Shown here: piece after piece, positions 25,390 through 33,156 of the stretch
How the letters are laid out: each line of letters begins with the position of its first letter
Numbering within the stretch: the first letter of the stretch is position 1
From: Alphaproteobacteria bacterium
GTDB taxonomy: Bacteria > Pseudomonadota > Alphaproteobacteria > TMED109
DNA: 64,000 nt
Assembly: GCA_022825705.1 (NCBI GenBank)
Contig: JAJDWH010000041.1
Coordinates: 1-64,000 of the forward strand
Reading direction: 5' to 3'
Made by a program: the position numbers and the translations under genes
The notes under the pieces: generated by a model
Told to the model about the DNA's origin: nothing
The model's input: only the letters and a program-made list of their open reading frames with translations
Databases searched by the model: none

Positions 25390-26604
25390 ATGGTTCGGTT
25401 GATCGGAGCGAGAAACTGCCGCACCCGCGGAGTCGTCGCCGTCGCCGCGCTACTGATCCTCGCAACTCCACCCTTGATTGCGTCCGTGCATTCGTACGAC
25501 GCTGCGCCCGGCTACCAGGTGAAGCATGCGGGAGCCGCAGCAGATCCGGGCGAAGTTGCCGGCAGCCGCGAGGCGGCACCCCTTTGGGAGGAGCATGCGA
25601 TTGACCCTCGGGGCCGCGCCATGGTGCACAGCGCGACGTTGACGGAACTCCCGAAGGGAGGAGTACAGGCGTTCTGGTACGGCGGCAGCCGGGAAGGGGC
25701 GCGCGACGTGGGGATCTATGCGGCCCGTCTTCTCCCGGATGAGCGTTCGTGGACCCTCCCGCGGGAGGTCATGACCAGGGCCAGGCTTTCGGAAGAGCTG
25801 GGGAGATACATCAAGAAGCTGGGCAACCCGGTCGCATTCCTCGATGTCAGCGGCCAGGTGTGGCTGTTCTTCGTCAGTGTTTCGGTCGGCGGGTGGTCCG
25901 GCAGCTCGATCAACGCAATGGTGTCGCAGGACGGCGGGGAGACATTCGGCCCGGTGAAGCGGCTGGTTACCAGCCCGGCCTTCAACGTGAGCACCTTGGT
26001 GAGGGGCCGTCCGGTCCAGATGCGGGACGGGAGCATCACCCTGCCCGTCTATCACGAATTCCTGGGCAAGTTTGCCGAACTGCTGCGACTGGATCCGGAA
26101 GGCGTCGTGCTGGGGAAGAAACGCCTCACCCTGGGACGGAGTCACGTTCAGCCGGTACTCGTGCCCGAGGACGCGGAGACCGCACACGTATTCCTGCGTT
26201 ATGCGGGGGACGCGGATAAGAAAATTCACTACGTCAGCACCGACGACGGCGGGCTTGAATTCGCGTCGCCAAGAGGGTCAAACCTGCCGAATCCCGACAG
26301 CGCGATCGATGCCGCGCCTCTCGCGGGCCGCGAACTGCTGATGGTCTACAACCACTCCGAGGTGGCGCGAGACATCCTGGCGCTGGCGGTTTCCGACGGA
26401 GACCCCGGCCGCTGGACCCGAATTCACGACCTGGAACATGCCGAAGCCGGCAAGGGTCAGCTGTTCTCCTACCCATCGATCCTGCGTGACCGGGCTGGCA
26501 GGACACACGTCGTCTACACCCACAACCGAACCTACATCAAGCACGTGATGTTCAACGATGTCTGGCTCTCGGATGTAAGGCGCAGTGCTACCTCGCCACC
26601 ATGA
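25390..26604 (+). CDS. Exported sialidase-fold (BNR-repeat) protein
   Basis: 404 residues. The N-terminus has a signal peptide or signal anchor (GVVAVAALLILATPPLIASV). The rest fits the six-bladed sialidase-like propeller of PF13088: EEHAIDPRGRAMVHSATLTE with RxMVHS near the N-terminal arginine, FWYGGSREGARDVGIYAAR, SQDGGETFGPVKRL (Asp-box S-x-D-x-G-x-T-W/F), STDDGGLEFASP (a second Asp-box) and LMVYNHSE. Homologues are annotated as exo-alpha-sialidases, but true sialidase activity is unproven for this branch. The 3' end overlaps the next gene by ATGA. Ribosome binding site is weak. Confidence 0.7.
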   Translation: MVRLIGARNCRTRGVVAVAALLILATPPLIASVHSYDAAPGYQVKHAGAAADPGEVAGSREAAPLWEEHAIDPRGRAMVHSATLTELPKGGVQAFWYGGSREGARDVGIYAARLLPDERSWTLPREVMTRARLSEELGRYIKKLGNPVAFLDVSGQVWLFFVSVSVGGWSGSSINAMVSQDGGETFGPVKRLVTSPAFNVSTLVRGRPVQMRDGSITLPVYHEFLGKFAELLRLDPEGVVLGKKRLTLGRSHVQPVLVPEDAETAHVFLRYAGDADKKIHYVSTDDGGLEFASPRGSNLPNPDSAIDAAPLAGRELLMVYNHSEVARDILALAVSDGDPGRWTRIHDLEHAEAGKGQLFSYPSILRDRAGRTHVVYTHNRTYIKHVMFNDVWLSDVRRSATSPP

Positions 26605-27185
26605 ACGCATTCGGATATGTCGGCTGGGCGTTGGTCCTGGCGTCGCTGGGAGCCTGTTGCTCAGCCCGTTACACGGACGACTGGCGGATCAAATTGGGGA
26701 TCGCCACCGCAGTGGTAGTGGCAGCCTTCGCGATCCAGCTGGACCGGGTTCCGCTGATCGGCTTCGTGGCGTCCGTGCAGAGCGAACCCAGCATGGCCAT
26801 GATCCTGATCCTGGGGAGCCACGGCGCGAGCAGCCTCTGGCCGCAGCGGCTCACGCGGCTGGACATGGGCCCGCTGCACCTTTGCATCGTCCTGCTCGGC
26901 TTGGTGATGTATCCGTCGGCATTGGGCATTGGCTACATCGACCTGTACGCGGCCGGGTACCATCCGTACACGGCGATCGGGATGCTGCCCCTTGCCTTCG
27001 TGCTCGCCTGGTTTGCGGGCACCCGGCTGCTCGCGTTCTGGGTGGTCCTCGCGGTGTTGATGCAGGGCTACAGCGTGGGCGAGAGCGACAATGCGTTCGA
27101 TTACTTGATTGATCCAATTATTTTCATGTACGCGTGCTGGCGTGCTGCCGCCTACGCCTGGAGACGTTACGACGGTGCCCGTTGA
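26601..27185 (+). CDS. Multispanning membrane protein, unknown
   Basis: 194 residues with about five hydrophobic spans: FGYVGWALVLASLGACC at the start, LGIATAVVVAAFAIQL, PLHLCIVLLGLVMYPSAL, AIGMLPLAFVLAWFAG and FWVVLAVLMQGY. Short polar loops contain IDLYAAGYHP and ESDNAFDYLIDP. It starts by ATGA overlap with the sialidase-fold gene and ends inside the next gene, so the three are surely cotranscribed. I do not recognise a family. It could act with the exported protein as a membrane component of an envelope glycan system. Confidence 0.7.
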   Translation: MNAFGYVGWALVLASLGACCSARYTDDWRIKLGIATAVVVAAFAIQLDRVPLIGFVASVQSEPSMAMILILGSHGASSLWPQRLTRLDMGPLHLCIVLLGLVMYPSALGIGYIDLYAAGYHPYTAIGMLPLAFVLAWFAGTRLLAFWVVLAVLMQGYSVGESDNAFDYLIDPIIFMYACWRAAAYAWRRYDGAR

Positions 27186-27861
27186 GACGACCGAAAAATT
27201 CATCCTGATCAACGCGGTGATCTTGTTCGGTCTGGGCGTGTTTCTTGGCCTAGTCAATGAAGACTACTTCCACCACGTCTACACGGCGGAGGACGGGCTG
27301 CTGGAGTGGCTGACGGTCTTGGCGCTGGGGGCGGTGGCCGTCGTCCTGGCAGCCCGGCTCTGGAAATACCGGCATTCGTTCAACTGGCGACAGCGTTCGG
27401 TTCTTGCGGCGCTGGTCGTGCTGGCGACCTTCGGCGCCGGTGAAGAGATCTCCTGGGGGCAGCGGCTGCTCGGGATCGAAACGTCGGAGTTCTTTCTGGA
27501 TCACAACCGGCAACAGGAGATCAACCTCCACAATCTCGTGGTCGGAGACCTGTCAGTTAACAAGGACATCTTTTCGAAAGGAATCTTGCTGATCTTCCTG
27601 GTGTACCTGGGTGTGATCAAGCCGCTGTACCATCGATCCGATCGCATCGCGCGCCTGGTCGACAGCTGGGGCATCCCGATCCCCAAGCGATACCAGTATC
27701 TCGGTTACTTGCTCGTAATCATTCTCGTGGAAGGTTTGGTGAATGCGGTTACCGGCGCGCCCAGGCGAGGTGAGCTCACGGAATTCATGATTCCGGTTCT
27801 CGCCGCACTGAACCTCATTTATCCGCTGAACCAATGGGAACCCGGGAGCGCCAGGTCGTAG
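27175..27861 (+). CDS. Multispanning membrane protein, unknown
   Basis: 228 residues from a GTG start at 27175 that overlaps the previous gene by 11 bases; an upstream ATG at 27109 would sit deeper in that gene. Hydrophobic spans include LINAVILFGLGVFLGLV, WLTVLALGAVAVVLAA, SVLAALVVLATFGAGEE, GILLIFLVYLGVI and YLGYLLVIILVEGLVNAV. Polar conserved-looking segments follow the third span (GAGEEISWGQRLLGIETSEF, NRQQEINLHN). The EEISWGQR motif between membrane spans recurs in uncharacterised membrane proteins, but no function is known to me. Third gene of the sialidase cassette. Confidence 0.7.
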   Translation: MPVETTEKFILINAVILFGLGVFLGLVNEDYFHHVYTAEDGLLEWLTVLALGAVAVVLAARLWKYRHSFNWRQRSVLAALVVLATFGAGEEISWGQRLLGIETSEFFLDHNRQQEINLHNLVVGDLSVNKDIFSKGILLIFLVYLGVIKPLYHRSDRIARLVDSWGIPIPKRYQYLGYLLVIILVEGLVNAVTGAPRRGELTEFMIPVLAALNLIYPLNQWEPGSARS

Positions 27862-28039
27862 CGCCGAATTGACGGCGACGGGGGAGGAACCGGTTCGACC
27901 GCAGTTGGTCCCAGCCTGCGGCACGGAGATGACCGGCGCCGGCGCGGATTGAGGACCGACGCTTCCGCGTGCCTGCCGGCTCGCCGAATGAAGGGCGCGC
28001 ACCGCCTGACAAGTCAGGTCGGGACTGACGTGATGGGGA

Positions 28040-28327
28040 TCAGCGTTCTTCGCCGAACCCTTCGTCAATCAGTTGTCCAAGCGTGGCCACCGCGTCAGCA
28101 GCCTCGGGACCACTGGCTTCGATCAGGACGACGGTTCCGAGCGAGGCGGACAGCGCCATCAGGCCCAGCATGGACTTGCCGTCCGCGGAGAGGTTGTCCT
28201 TGCGCACGGTGACCTCCGCCCGGAACTGGCTGGCACACTTCACGAAGCGCGCCGCTGCGCGCGCATGCAGGCCGCGGAGGTTGCGGATCTCGGCCGTCCG
28301 GGAGCTGGCGGGCTCCTCCGAACTCAT
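28040..28327 (-). CDS. ptsH: HPr-like phosphocarrier protein
   Basis: 95 residues. The active-site histidine is His21 in LRGLHARAAARFV. The regulatory serine is Ser52 in ADGKSMLGLMALSAS, the site phosphorylated by HPr kinase. Both phosphorylation sites are intact. In Alphaproteobacteria this HPr (NPr) passes phosphate from EI-Ntr to EIIA-type proteins for regulation rather than sugar uptake. It overlaps the EIIA-Man gene by 4 bases and is the last gene of the rpoN cluster. The N-terminus has about six extra residues before the fold. Confidence 0.92.
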   Translation of the reverse strand: MSSEEPASSRTAEIRNLRGLHARAAARFVKCASQFRAEVTVRKDNLSADGKSMLGLMALSASLGTVVLIEASGPEAADAVATLGQLIDEGFGEER

Positions 28328-28794
28328 TCGCTGGTGTCCCGGCCGCCCCGCAGCGCTTCCCCGAGCTCGAGCATGTTCTTGCGGCCGGCCGAGCGCACGG
28401 TGTGCAGGAGGTCGGCCAGCGGCATGTCCCGCGCCCGCGCCTCGGCAAGCTTGTACATGACCGCCAGGTTCGGGTTGGCCAGCATCATCGCCTGGCCTTC
28501 CGGTTTCGTGTCCTGCACGACCGATCGGGTGAGGTTGGCCGGCGTGCTGCCGAATACGTCGACGATGTAGATCACGCCGCGTCCTGAATTGACGGCGTTG
28601 CCGGCCTGGCGGATGGCGCGGCGTCGCTCCTCGATGTCGTCGGTCGGGCCGACTTCGAGCACGCGGACGGCGGGCATGCTGCCGACGGCATGCTCTGTCG
28701 CAGCGACCAACTCCGCCCCGAACCGGCCGTGGGTGACGACGACGATGCCGACGCCGTCAAAGTTGTCGCTCGAACGATCAGCCGGATCGCTCAC
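28324..28794 (-). CDS. PTS EIIA component, mannose/fructose family
   Basis: 156 residues with the EIIA-Man fold: GVGIVVVTHGRFGAELVAAT holds the phosphorylated His22, followed by VEVGP-like strands and VIYIVDVFGSTPANL, the D-x-F-G-x-S/T-P motif. No mannose EIIB, EIIC or EIID gene is present, so it is regulatory, probably an output of the HPr pathway. It overlaps hprK upstream and ptsH downstream by 4 bases each. The C-terminal tail (AGRKNMLELGEALRGGRDTS) is Arg-rich. The gene is often annotated manX or ptsM in relatives. Confidence 0.88.
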   Translation of the reverse strand: MSDPADRSSDNFDGVGIVVVTHGRFGAELVAATEHAVGSMPAVRVLEVGPTDDIEERRRAIRQAGNAVNSGRGVIYIVDVFGSTPANLTRSVVQDTKPEGQAMMLANPNLAVMYKLAEARARDMPLADLLHTVRSAGRKNMLELGEALRGGRDTSE

Positions 28795-29228
28795 GCTGCG
28801 TCTCCCATCACTCCCGCCACGGATTCCGCCGCGCCGAGCACCAGGCGGACACGGGCGGCGGCCGACGAGGCTTTCGCCGATAAGCGGATCGCCGGCAATA
28901 CATAGCCGAGGATCGTCGTCCGATGCAGCGCGGGGAGACGTTCGCCCGGGCCGTCGACGAGGTCGGCAACCAGGGACACCTGCACGCTAGTCCGGTAGGG
29001 GAGACGGAAAACACCGAGCCCCCGCACCTCCATCAGCCCGCGGAGCGCCGGCGGGGCGCTGGCCGTCAACACCCCTGCGCTCGAGACCAGCGCAACCCGG
29101 TCGTCGGCCACGAGTTCGGCGCCGCCGTCAATGAGCCGCAGGGCAAGGTCGGACTTGCCGGCGCCGCTCGGCCCGCGCAGCAACACCCCGCGGCCGTCCA
29201 CCGCGACGCAGGTTCCGGAATGCGTCAT
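28791..29228 (-). CDS. hprK: HPr kinase/phosphorylase, short alphaproteobacterial form
   Basis: 145 residues, only the catalytic C-terminal domain; Firmicute HprK has about 310. Walker A is RGPSGAGKSDLALRLI (residues 18-33), then LVADDRVAL (catalytic Asp pair) and LRGLMEVRGLGVFRLPY, the HprK/P signature. It phosphorylates or dephosphorylates the Ser of HPr. Lack of the N-terminal domain is normal in Alphaproteobacteria. It overlaps both neighbours by 4 bases. The gene product links PTS phosphorylation state with envelope and sigma-54 functions encoded in the same cluster. Confidence 0.92.
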   Translation of the reverse strand: MTHSGTCVAVDGRGVLLRGPSGAGKSDLALRLIDGGAELVADDRVALVSSAGVLTASAPPALRGLMEVRGLGVFRLPYRTSVQVSLVADLVDGPGERLPALHRTTILGYVLPAIRLSAKASSAAARVRLVLGAAESVAGVMGDAA

Positions 29229-29695
29229 GCGGCCTCGGGCTGGCTGTGCTCCTGGTCCGTCAACAGCGCATGAATTGCGTCCGCCTCGTTGGCGCCGCGG
29301 AGCACCCGACGCAGGTTCGGCCGGCCGAGCCGTCGCGAGATGGCTGCCAGGGCGGCCAAATGCAGGGCATCGTTCTGAGCCGGAGACAGCAGGCAGAACA
29401 CCAGTTCGACGGGCCGGCCGTCCGGCGCATCGAAATCGATGGGCGGTTCCAGCCGCGTGAACACGCCGGTGATGCGGGCGAGGTTCCGCAGGCGGGCATG
29501 CGGCAGCGCCACCCCGTTGCCGAAGCCGGTCGAGCCGCGCTGCTCGCGCGCCATCAGCGCCTGAAAGATCGTCCGCTCTCGGAGCCCCGTCTCGCGGGCT
29601 CCGGCCTTGGCGAGCGTGTGCAGCAGCTGCCGGGTGCTGTTGACCGTCAGCCTCGGGATGATGGCTGTAGGAGCAAGAAAGCTTTCCAGCTGCAT
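29225..29695 (-). CDS. ptsN: PTS IIA-like nitrogen-regulatory protein
   Basis: 156 residues. The phosphorylated His66 is in GNGVALPHARLRNL, the EIIA-Ntr signature. The core strand FTRLEPPIDFDAPDGRPVEL and FCLLSPAQNDALHL match the family. It receives phosphate from HPr (NPr) and in its unphosphorylated form typically regulates potassium transport, stringent response or sigma-54 functions. The start at 29695 is taken because the long upstream frame runs antisense-like through the intergenic region and rpoN. It follows rpoN after 131 bases, in which the usual raiA/hpf gene is missing. Confidence 0.92.
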   Translation of the reverse strand: MQLESFLAPTAIIPRLTVNSTRQLLHTLAKAGARETGLRERTIFQALMAREQRGSTGFGNGVALPHARLRNLARITGVFTRLEPPIDFDAPDGRPVELVFCLLSPAQNDALHLAALAAISRRLGRPNLRRVLRGANEADAIHALLTDQEHSQPEAA

Positions 29696-29826
29696 GCGAG
29701 GATTTCCGTGCCGACGGCGCGCAACGATGAATTTCCGGGACCGCGCGCAGGCGGCCCGGCGGATGACAGCACCCACTAGGGAAGGTTCAACTTGGGCCGT
29801 GCTTGGCGTCGAGTCAAGGCACCGCG

Positions 29827-31218
29827 CTAGGGTGCCGCTGGCTGCGTGGTGCCGGCCCGCGATGGGGCCCGCTTCATCAGGCGACGGCGCCCGGCCGCCG
29901 ACGGAATTCGCATCATGCGCCGATACTTGGCCACCGTGCGCCGGGCCACCCGGATGCCTGAATCGGCCAGCGCGCCCACGATCTGCTGGTCCGACATGGG
30001 CGGGTGAGCAGGGCCCTCCGCTGCAACGATCGCCTGGATCCGGGCCCGGACCGCGCTCGGCGAGTGCACCGTCTGCCCGTCGGTGCCACGGAGCTGGCGA
30101 TCGAAGAACGAACGCAGGGGCAAGGTTCCCCTGGGGGTGGCCATGGTCTTGTTGGCGACTACCCGACTGACCGTGCTCTCGTGGAGGTCGACCAGCTCGG
30201 CCACTGTCCGCAGCGACAGCGGCCGGCGGTGTCCGGCGCCGTGGCGCACGTAGTCGTCCTGCACGCGGACGAGCACGCTGGCCACGCGGTAGACGGACTG
30301 GGCACGCTGGCGAAGGGCCCTGACCAGCCACGCGGCCTCCTGCCACTGCCGGCCGAGCGCGCCGTCGTCCGTCACGGCACGTGAGTGCCCGCGTACCGCC
30401 TGGTACCCCGCCCGATCGGCATAGATCCGGGGGAAGCACTGGGGGTTGAGTTCGATCCGCCAGCCGTCGGCGCTCGGCGTGGCCACGACGTCGGGGGCAC
30501 CGAGGAACTCGCGCTGGCTGGCAAAGGCCTGCCCGGGCCTCGGGTTCAGCGACCGGAGCTCGACCAGCAGGGCCTGCAGGTCGCCGGTCGAGACGTCGAG
30601 GACGGCGCAGAGTTCGTCCTCGTCTCCTTCCGCCACAACGTCAAGGTGGTCGATCAGGATCGCCAGCTTCGGGGGAACGGATTCCCGCAATGCCAGCTGG
30701 AGGCGAAGGCACTCGGCGAGCGACCGGGCGCAGACGCCGGGCGGGTCGAACGTCTGGAGCCGGCCCAGCACGCGGAGCACGTCGGCCACCGTGGTCCGGG
30801 ACGACTCGGCGATCTCGAGGGGGTCGAACCCGGTGAGGTAGCCGTTGGCATCGACCAGGTCGATCAGCAGTTCCGCCGTCGTCCGGTCGCCAGGCGCGAG
30901 ATCGACATGCGCCTGTTCCGTCAGGTGGGCGCGGAGATCCGGTCGATCGGCCTCGATCTCGTCCGTGAACGACTCGCTCCCGGCCTGCGGACGGGCCCAG
31001 AGGACGCTGGTGTCAGACCAGGAGTCGAGCGGTGCCGCCTTCGGATCCCGGTGCTCCGGCGCGGTGCGGTCGACGAACGGATTCGACGCGAGTTGCTCGT
31101 CGACGTAGCGGTTGAGGTCGGCGGCCGCATGCTGCAGGAGACGGACGGACTCGAGCAGCTGGGGGGTCATCGTGAGCCGCTGACTGATGCCGATCCGGAG
31201 ACCGGGGCTGGCTCGCAT
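29827..31218 (-). CDS. rpoN: RNA polymerase sigma-54 factor
   Basis: 463 residues. Region I starts LRIGISQRLTMTPQLLESVR, the glutamine-rich activator-interaction domain. Region II is acidic and short. The core-binding domain includes DPPGVCARSLAECLRLQL. The helix-turn-helix region has LRTVAELVDLHESTVSRVVA, and the RpoN box near the C-terminus is VARRTVAKYRR, which contacts the -24 element. It directs transcription requiring bEBP activators. The box is slightly short of full consensus but includes ARRTVAKYR. The ATG at 31218 fits the family; it lies 8 bases after lptB. Confidence 0.95.
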   Translation of the reverse strand: MRASPGLRIGISQRLTMTPQLLESVRLLQHAAADLNRYVDEQLASNPFVDRTAPEHRDPKAAPLDSWSDTSVLWARPQAGSESFTDEIEADRPDLRAHLTEQAHVDLAPGDRTTAELLIDLVDANGYLTGFDPLEIAESSRTTVADVLRVLGRLQTFDPPGVCARSLAECLRLQLALRESVPPKLAILIDHLDVVAEGDEDELCAVLDVSTGDLQALLVELRSLNPRPGQAFASQREFLGAPDVVATPSADGWRIELNPQCFPRIYADRAGYQAVRGHSRAVTDDGALGRQWQEAAWLVRALRQRAQSVYRVASVLVRVQDDYVRHGAGHRRPLSLRTVAELVDLHESTVSRVVANKTMATPRGTLPLRSFFDRQLRGTDGQTVHSPSAVRARIQAIVAAEGPAHPPMSDQQIVGALADSGIRVARRTVAKYRRMMRIPSAAGRRRLMKRAPSRAGTTQPAAP

Positions 31219-31226
31219 GGCGCACC

Positions 31227-31991
31227 CTACATGCGGAACCGGTCGCCGAGGTAGACCCGGCGAACATCTTCGTTGGCAACGATGTCGTGGGGCGGACCGT
31301 GACACAGGACCCGGCCGTCGTGGAGCACGTACGCGCGATCCACGATGTCGAGCGCCTCGCGCACGTTGTGGTCGGTGATCAGCACGCCGATGCCGCGGTC
31401 GCGGATGTGCATGATCAGGGTTCGCATCTCGCCGACGAAAATCGGATCGATGCCCGCCAGTGGCTCGTCCAGCAGGAGGTAGCTAGGCCGGCACGCGAGC
31501 GCGCGCGCAATCTCGACCCGCCGGCGTTCGCCGCCGGAGAGCACGAGGGCGGACGCCTTGCGTAGGTGGAGCAGGGAGAAGTCCGTCAGCAACTCGTCGA
31601 CCGTCTGCTCGCGGAGCGACACGACGGGTTCCACGGTCTCGAGCGCGGCCCGGATGTTTCCCTCCACCGACATGTTCCGGAAAACGGAGGGTTGCTGCGC
31701 GAGGTAGCCGATGCCGTGCCGCGCCCGCCGGTACAGCGGCCAGTGGGTGATGGTGTGGCCGTCCAGGCGAATGGTTCCTGCGTCGGCGGGCCGCAGCCCG
31801 GCGAGCAGATGAAAGGTGGTGGTCTTACCGGCCCCGTTGGGGCCCAGCAGGGCGACCGCTTCACCGCGGGCCAGACGCAGGGACACGTTGTTGATGACCA
31901 GCCGCTTGCGGATGCGGTGGGTCAGGTTCTCCGCAACCAGCCCACTGTCTCCTTGGATCACCTTGAGCGGGGCTGCCGCAGGCGTGGTCAC
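31227..31991 (-). CDS. lptB: LPS export ABC transporter ATP-binding protein
   Basis: 254 residues. Walker A LLGPNGAGKTTTFHLLAG, Q-loop GIGYLAQQPSVF, signature LSGGERRRVEIARAL, Walker B YLLLDEPLAGIDP and switch histidine in VLITDHNVREAL. These match LptB, which powers LPS extraction with LptFG and hands it to LptC. The start is GTG at 31991, overlapping the lptA stop in a GTGA arrangement; a longer frame upstream crosses lptA. It completes the lptCAB set. Confidence 0.95.
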   Translation of the reverse strand: MTTPAAAPLKVIQGDSGLVAENLTHRIRKRLVINNVSLRLARGEAVALLGPNGAGKTTTFHLLAGLRPADAGTIRLDGHTITHWPLYRRARHGIGYLAQQPSVFRNMSVEGNIRAALETVEPVVSLREQTVDELLTDFSLLHLRKASALVLSGGERRRVEIARALACRPSYLLLDEPLAGIDPIFVGEMRTLIMHIRDRGIGVLITDHNVREALDIVDRAYVLHDGRVLCHGPPHDIVANEDVRRVYLGDRFRM

Positions 31992-32503
31992 TCCGCCTCC
32001 TCGTCGCCGGAACCGTTGAACTGCAGCGATGGTCGCTCGCCGCCTTCGCCCGTGACCTGACTGGTGCCGCCCACGAGATCGATCGTGAGCGTGGCCCCCC
32101 GGAGGAGGTTGCCGTTGCTCTCGAGCTCCACGTCTCCGCTCAGCGTGATGACCCCGGCGACGAGGTCGTAGCGCCCGGAATCGCCGCGCGCCGTCTCGGC
32201 CGCAGTCTCGTAGACCACGCCTCCCGTCGCCTCGATCAGCCCGATCTGGCTCGCGGACCCGTCCTCTGCCCGGATCGCGTGCGCGACGAATCGTTCGGCC
32301 CGCAGCACCCGCCCGGCTTGCCGGGCCACGGCGTTCCCGATGGCGGTGGCGACCGCGGTCTCGTCGTTCCACTCGAGCGAATCCGCCGTGATCTCCGTCG
32401 GCCCCAGGTCGTGCCCGTCCTGGGCGTGTACCGCTGTTCCGATGGGTGTGAGAAGGCTGGCGGCAAGAGCAGCCGCACAGGCGAAGGCGACCGGGGGCCG
32501 CAC
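31988..32503 (-). CDS. lptA: LPS transport periplasmic protein
   Basis: 171 residues with a Sec signal peptide (ACAAALAASLLTPIGTAVHA) and the OstA-like beta-jellyroll: PTEITADSLEWNDETAVATA, GNAVARQAGRVLRAERFVAH and ITLSGDVELESNGNLLRGAT. LptA polymerises in the periplasm as a bridge carrying LPS from LptC to LptD. The start codon is GTG, two bases after the lptC stop. Length is normal. Confidence 0.92.
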   Translation of the reverse strand: MRPPVAFACAAALAASLLTPIGTAVHAQDGHDLGPTEITADSLEWNDETAVATAIGNAVARQAGRVLRAERFVAHAIRAEDGSASQIGLIEATGGVVYETAAETARGDSGRYDLVAGVITLSGDVELESNGNLLRGATLTIDLVGGTSQVTGEGGERPSLQFNGSGDEEAE

Positions 32504-32505
32504 GA

Positions 32506-33156
32506 TCAGGAGTTACCGCCGGGTAACAACTGCAGCACGGGCCTGCCGGTGAATTTCAGCATTCCGGACACCGTGTCCAGCCGGAACCCGCCGGCGCGCA
32601 CGTTGCCCCAGGGACCGTTCACCTGCACGGGATCCGTCCCTTCCACCAGGCCCTGGGCGGGGAAGTAGGCGGACGATTCGGTCTCGAGCACTGTCCCGCC
32701 CTGCGTATCCATGCGCACCCCACCGGACATGATCACCTGACGTGTGGCCGTGTCGTACCGGCCTTCGCCAGCCGTCAGGGAAACCTCTCTTGTACCAGAA
32801 AAGAACCAGGCGCGGAGATCATCAAGATGCACCACGTGCGCGTGGCCGGTCTCCTCGAAAACCTGGTCCGCCGTGACCCGGTACCGTCGGCCCTCGCTGT
32901 CGGTACCGGCCAGCCGGGCGCCCGACATGATGTGGCTCGGAGCGAGCGTGGATCGCGCGGGCGGGTCTTCGTGGCCGGGAAGCCGGCCCTTGTCCCACAG
33001 GACGATGGTCGCGATTGATCCCAGCCCGCCCAGGAGCAGCAGCAGCTTGATCGCCCGCAGAACGTGCAGGCGGGACCGGGCGGGCGGGCGGTGGTTGCGT
33101 CGGCGGTGACTATCCCACCCGTGCGGAAACGTGGCCGGCGGTGCGGGGGCGGCCAC
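32506..33156 (-). CDS. lptC: LPS export protein LptC
   Basis: 216 residues. One N-terminal transmembrane span (LRAIKLLLLLGGLGSIATIV) anchors it in the inner membrane. The periplasmic jellyroll has SGARLAGTDSEGRRYRVTAD and SLTAGEGRYDTATRQVIMSG, matching LptC/YrbK. It receives LPS from LptB2FG and passes it to LptA. The start is uncertain: GTG at 33156 overlaps the kdsD stop by one base; an in-frame ATG at 33180 would add eight residues. I chose the GTG for the tighter junction. Confidence 0.9.
   Translation of the reverse strand: MAAPAPPATFPHGWDSHRRRNHRPPARSRLHVLRAIKLLLLLGGLGSIATIVLWDKGRLPGHEDPPARSTLAPSHIMSGARLAGTDSEGRRYRVTADQVFEETGHAHVVHLDDLRAWFFSGTREVSLTAGEGRYDTATRQVIMSGGVRMDTQGGTVLETESSAYFPAQGLVEGTDPVQVNGPWGNVRAGGFRLDTVSGMLKFTGRPVLQLLPGGNS

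Noticed and set aside
28040-28587. Plus-strand ORFs opposite the HPr and EIIA genes
   Set aside because: Compositional shadows; the minus-strand frames carry clear active-site motifs.
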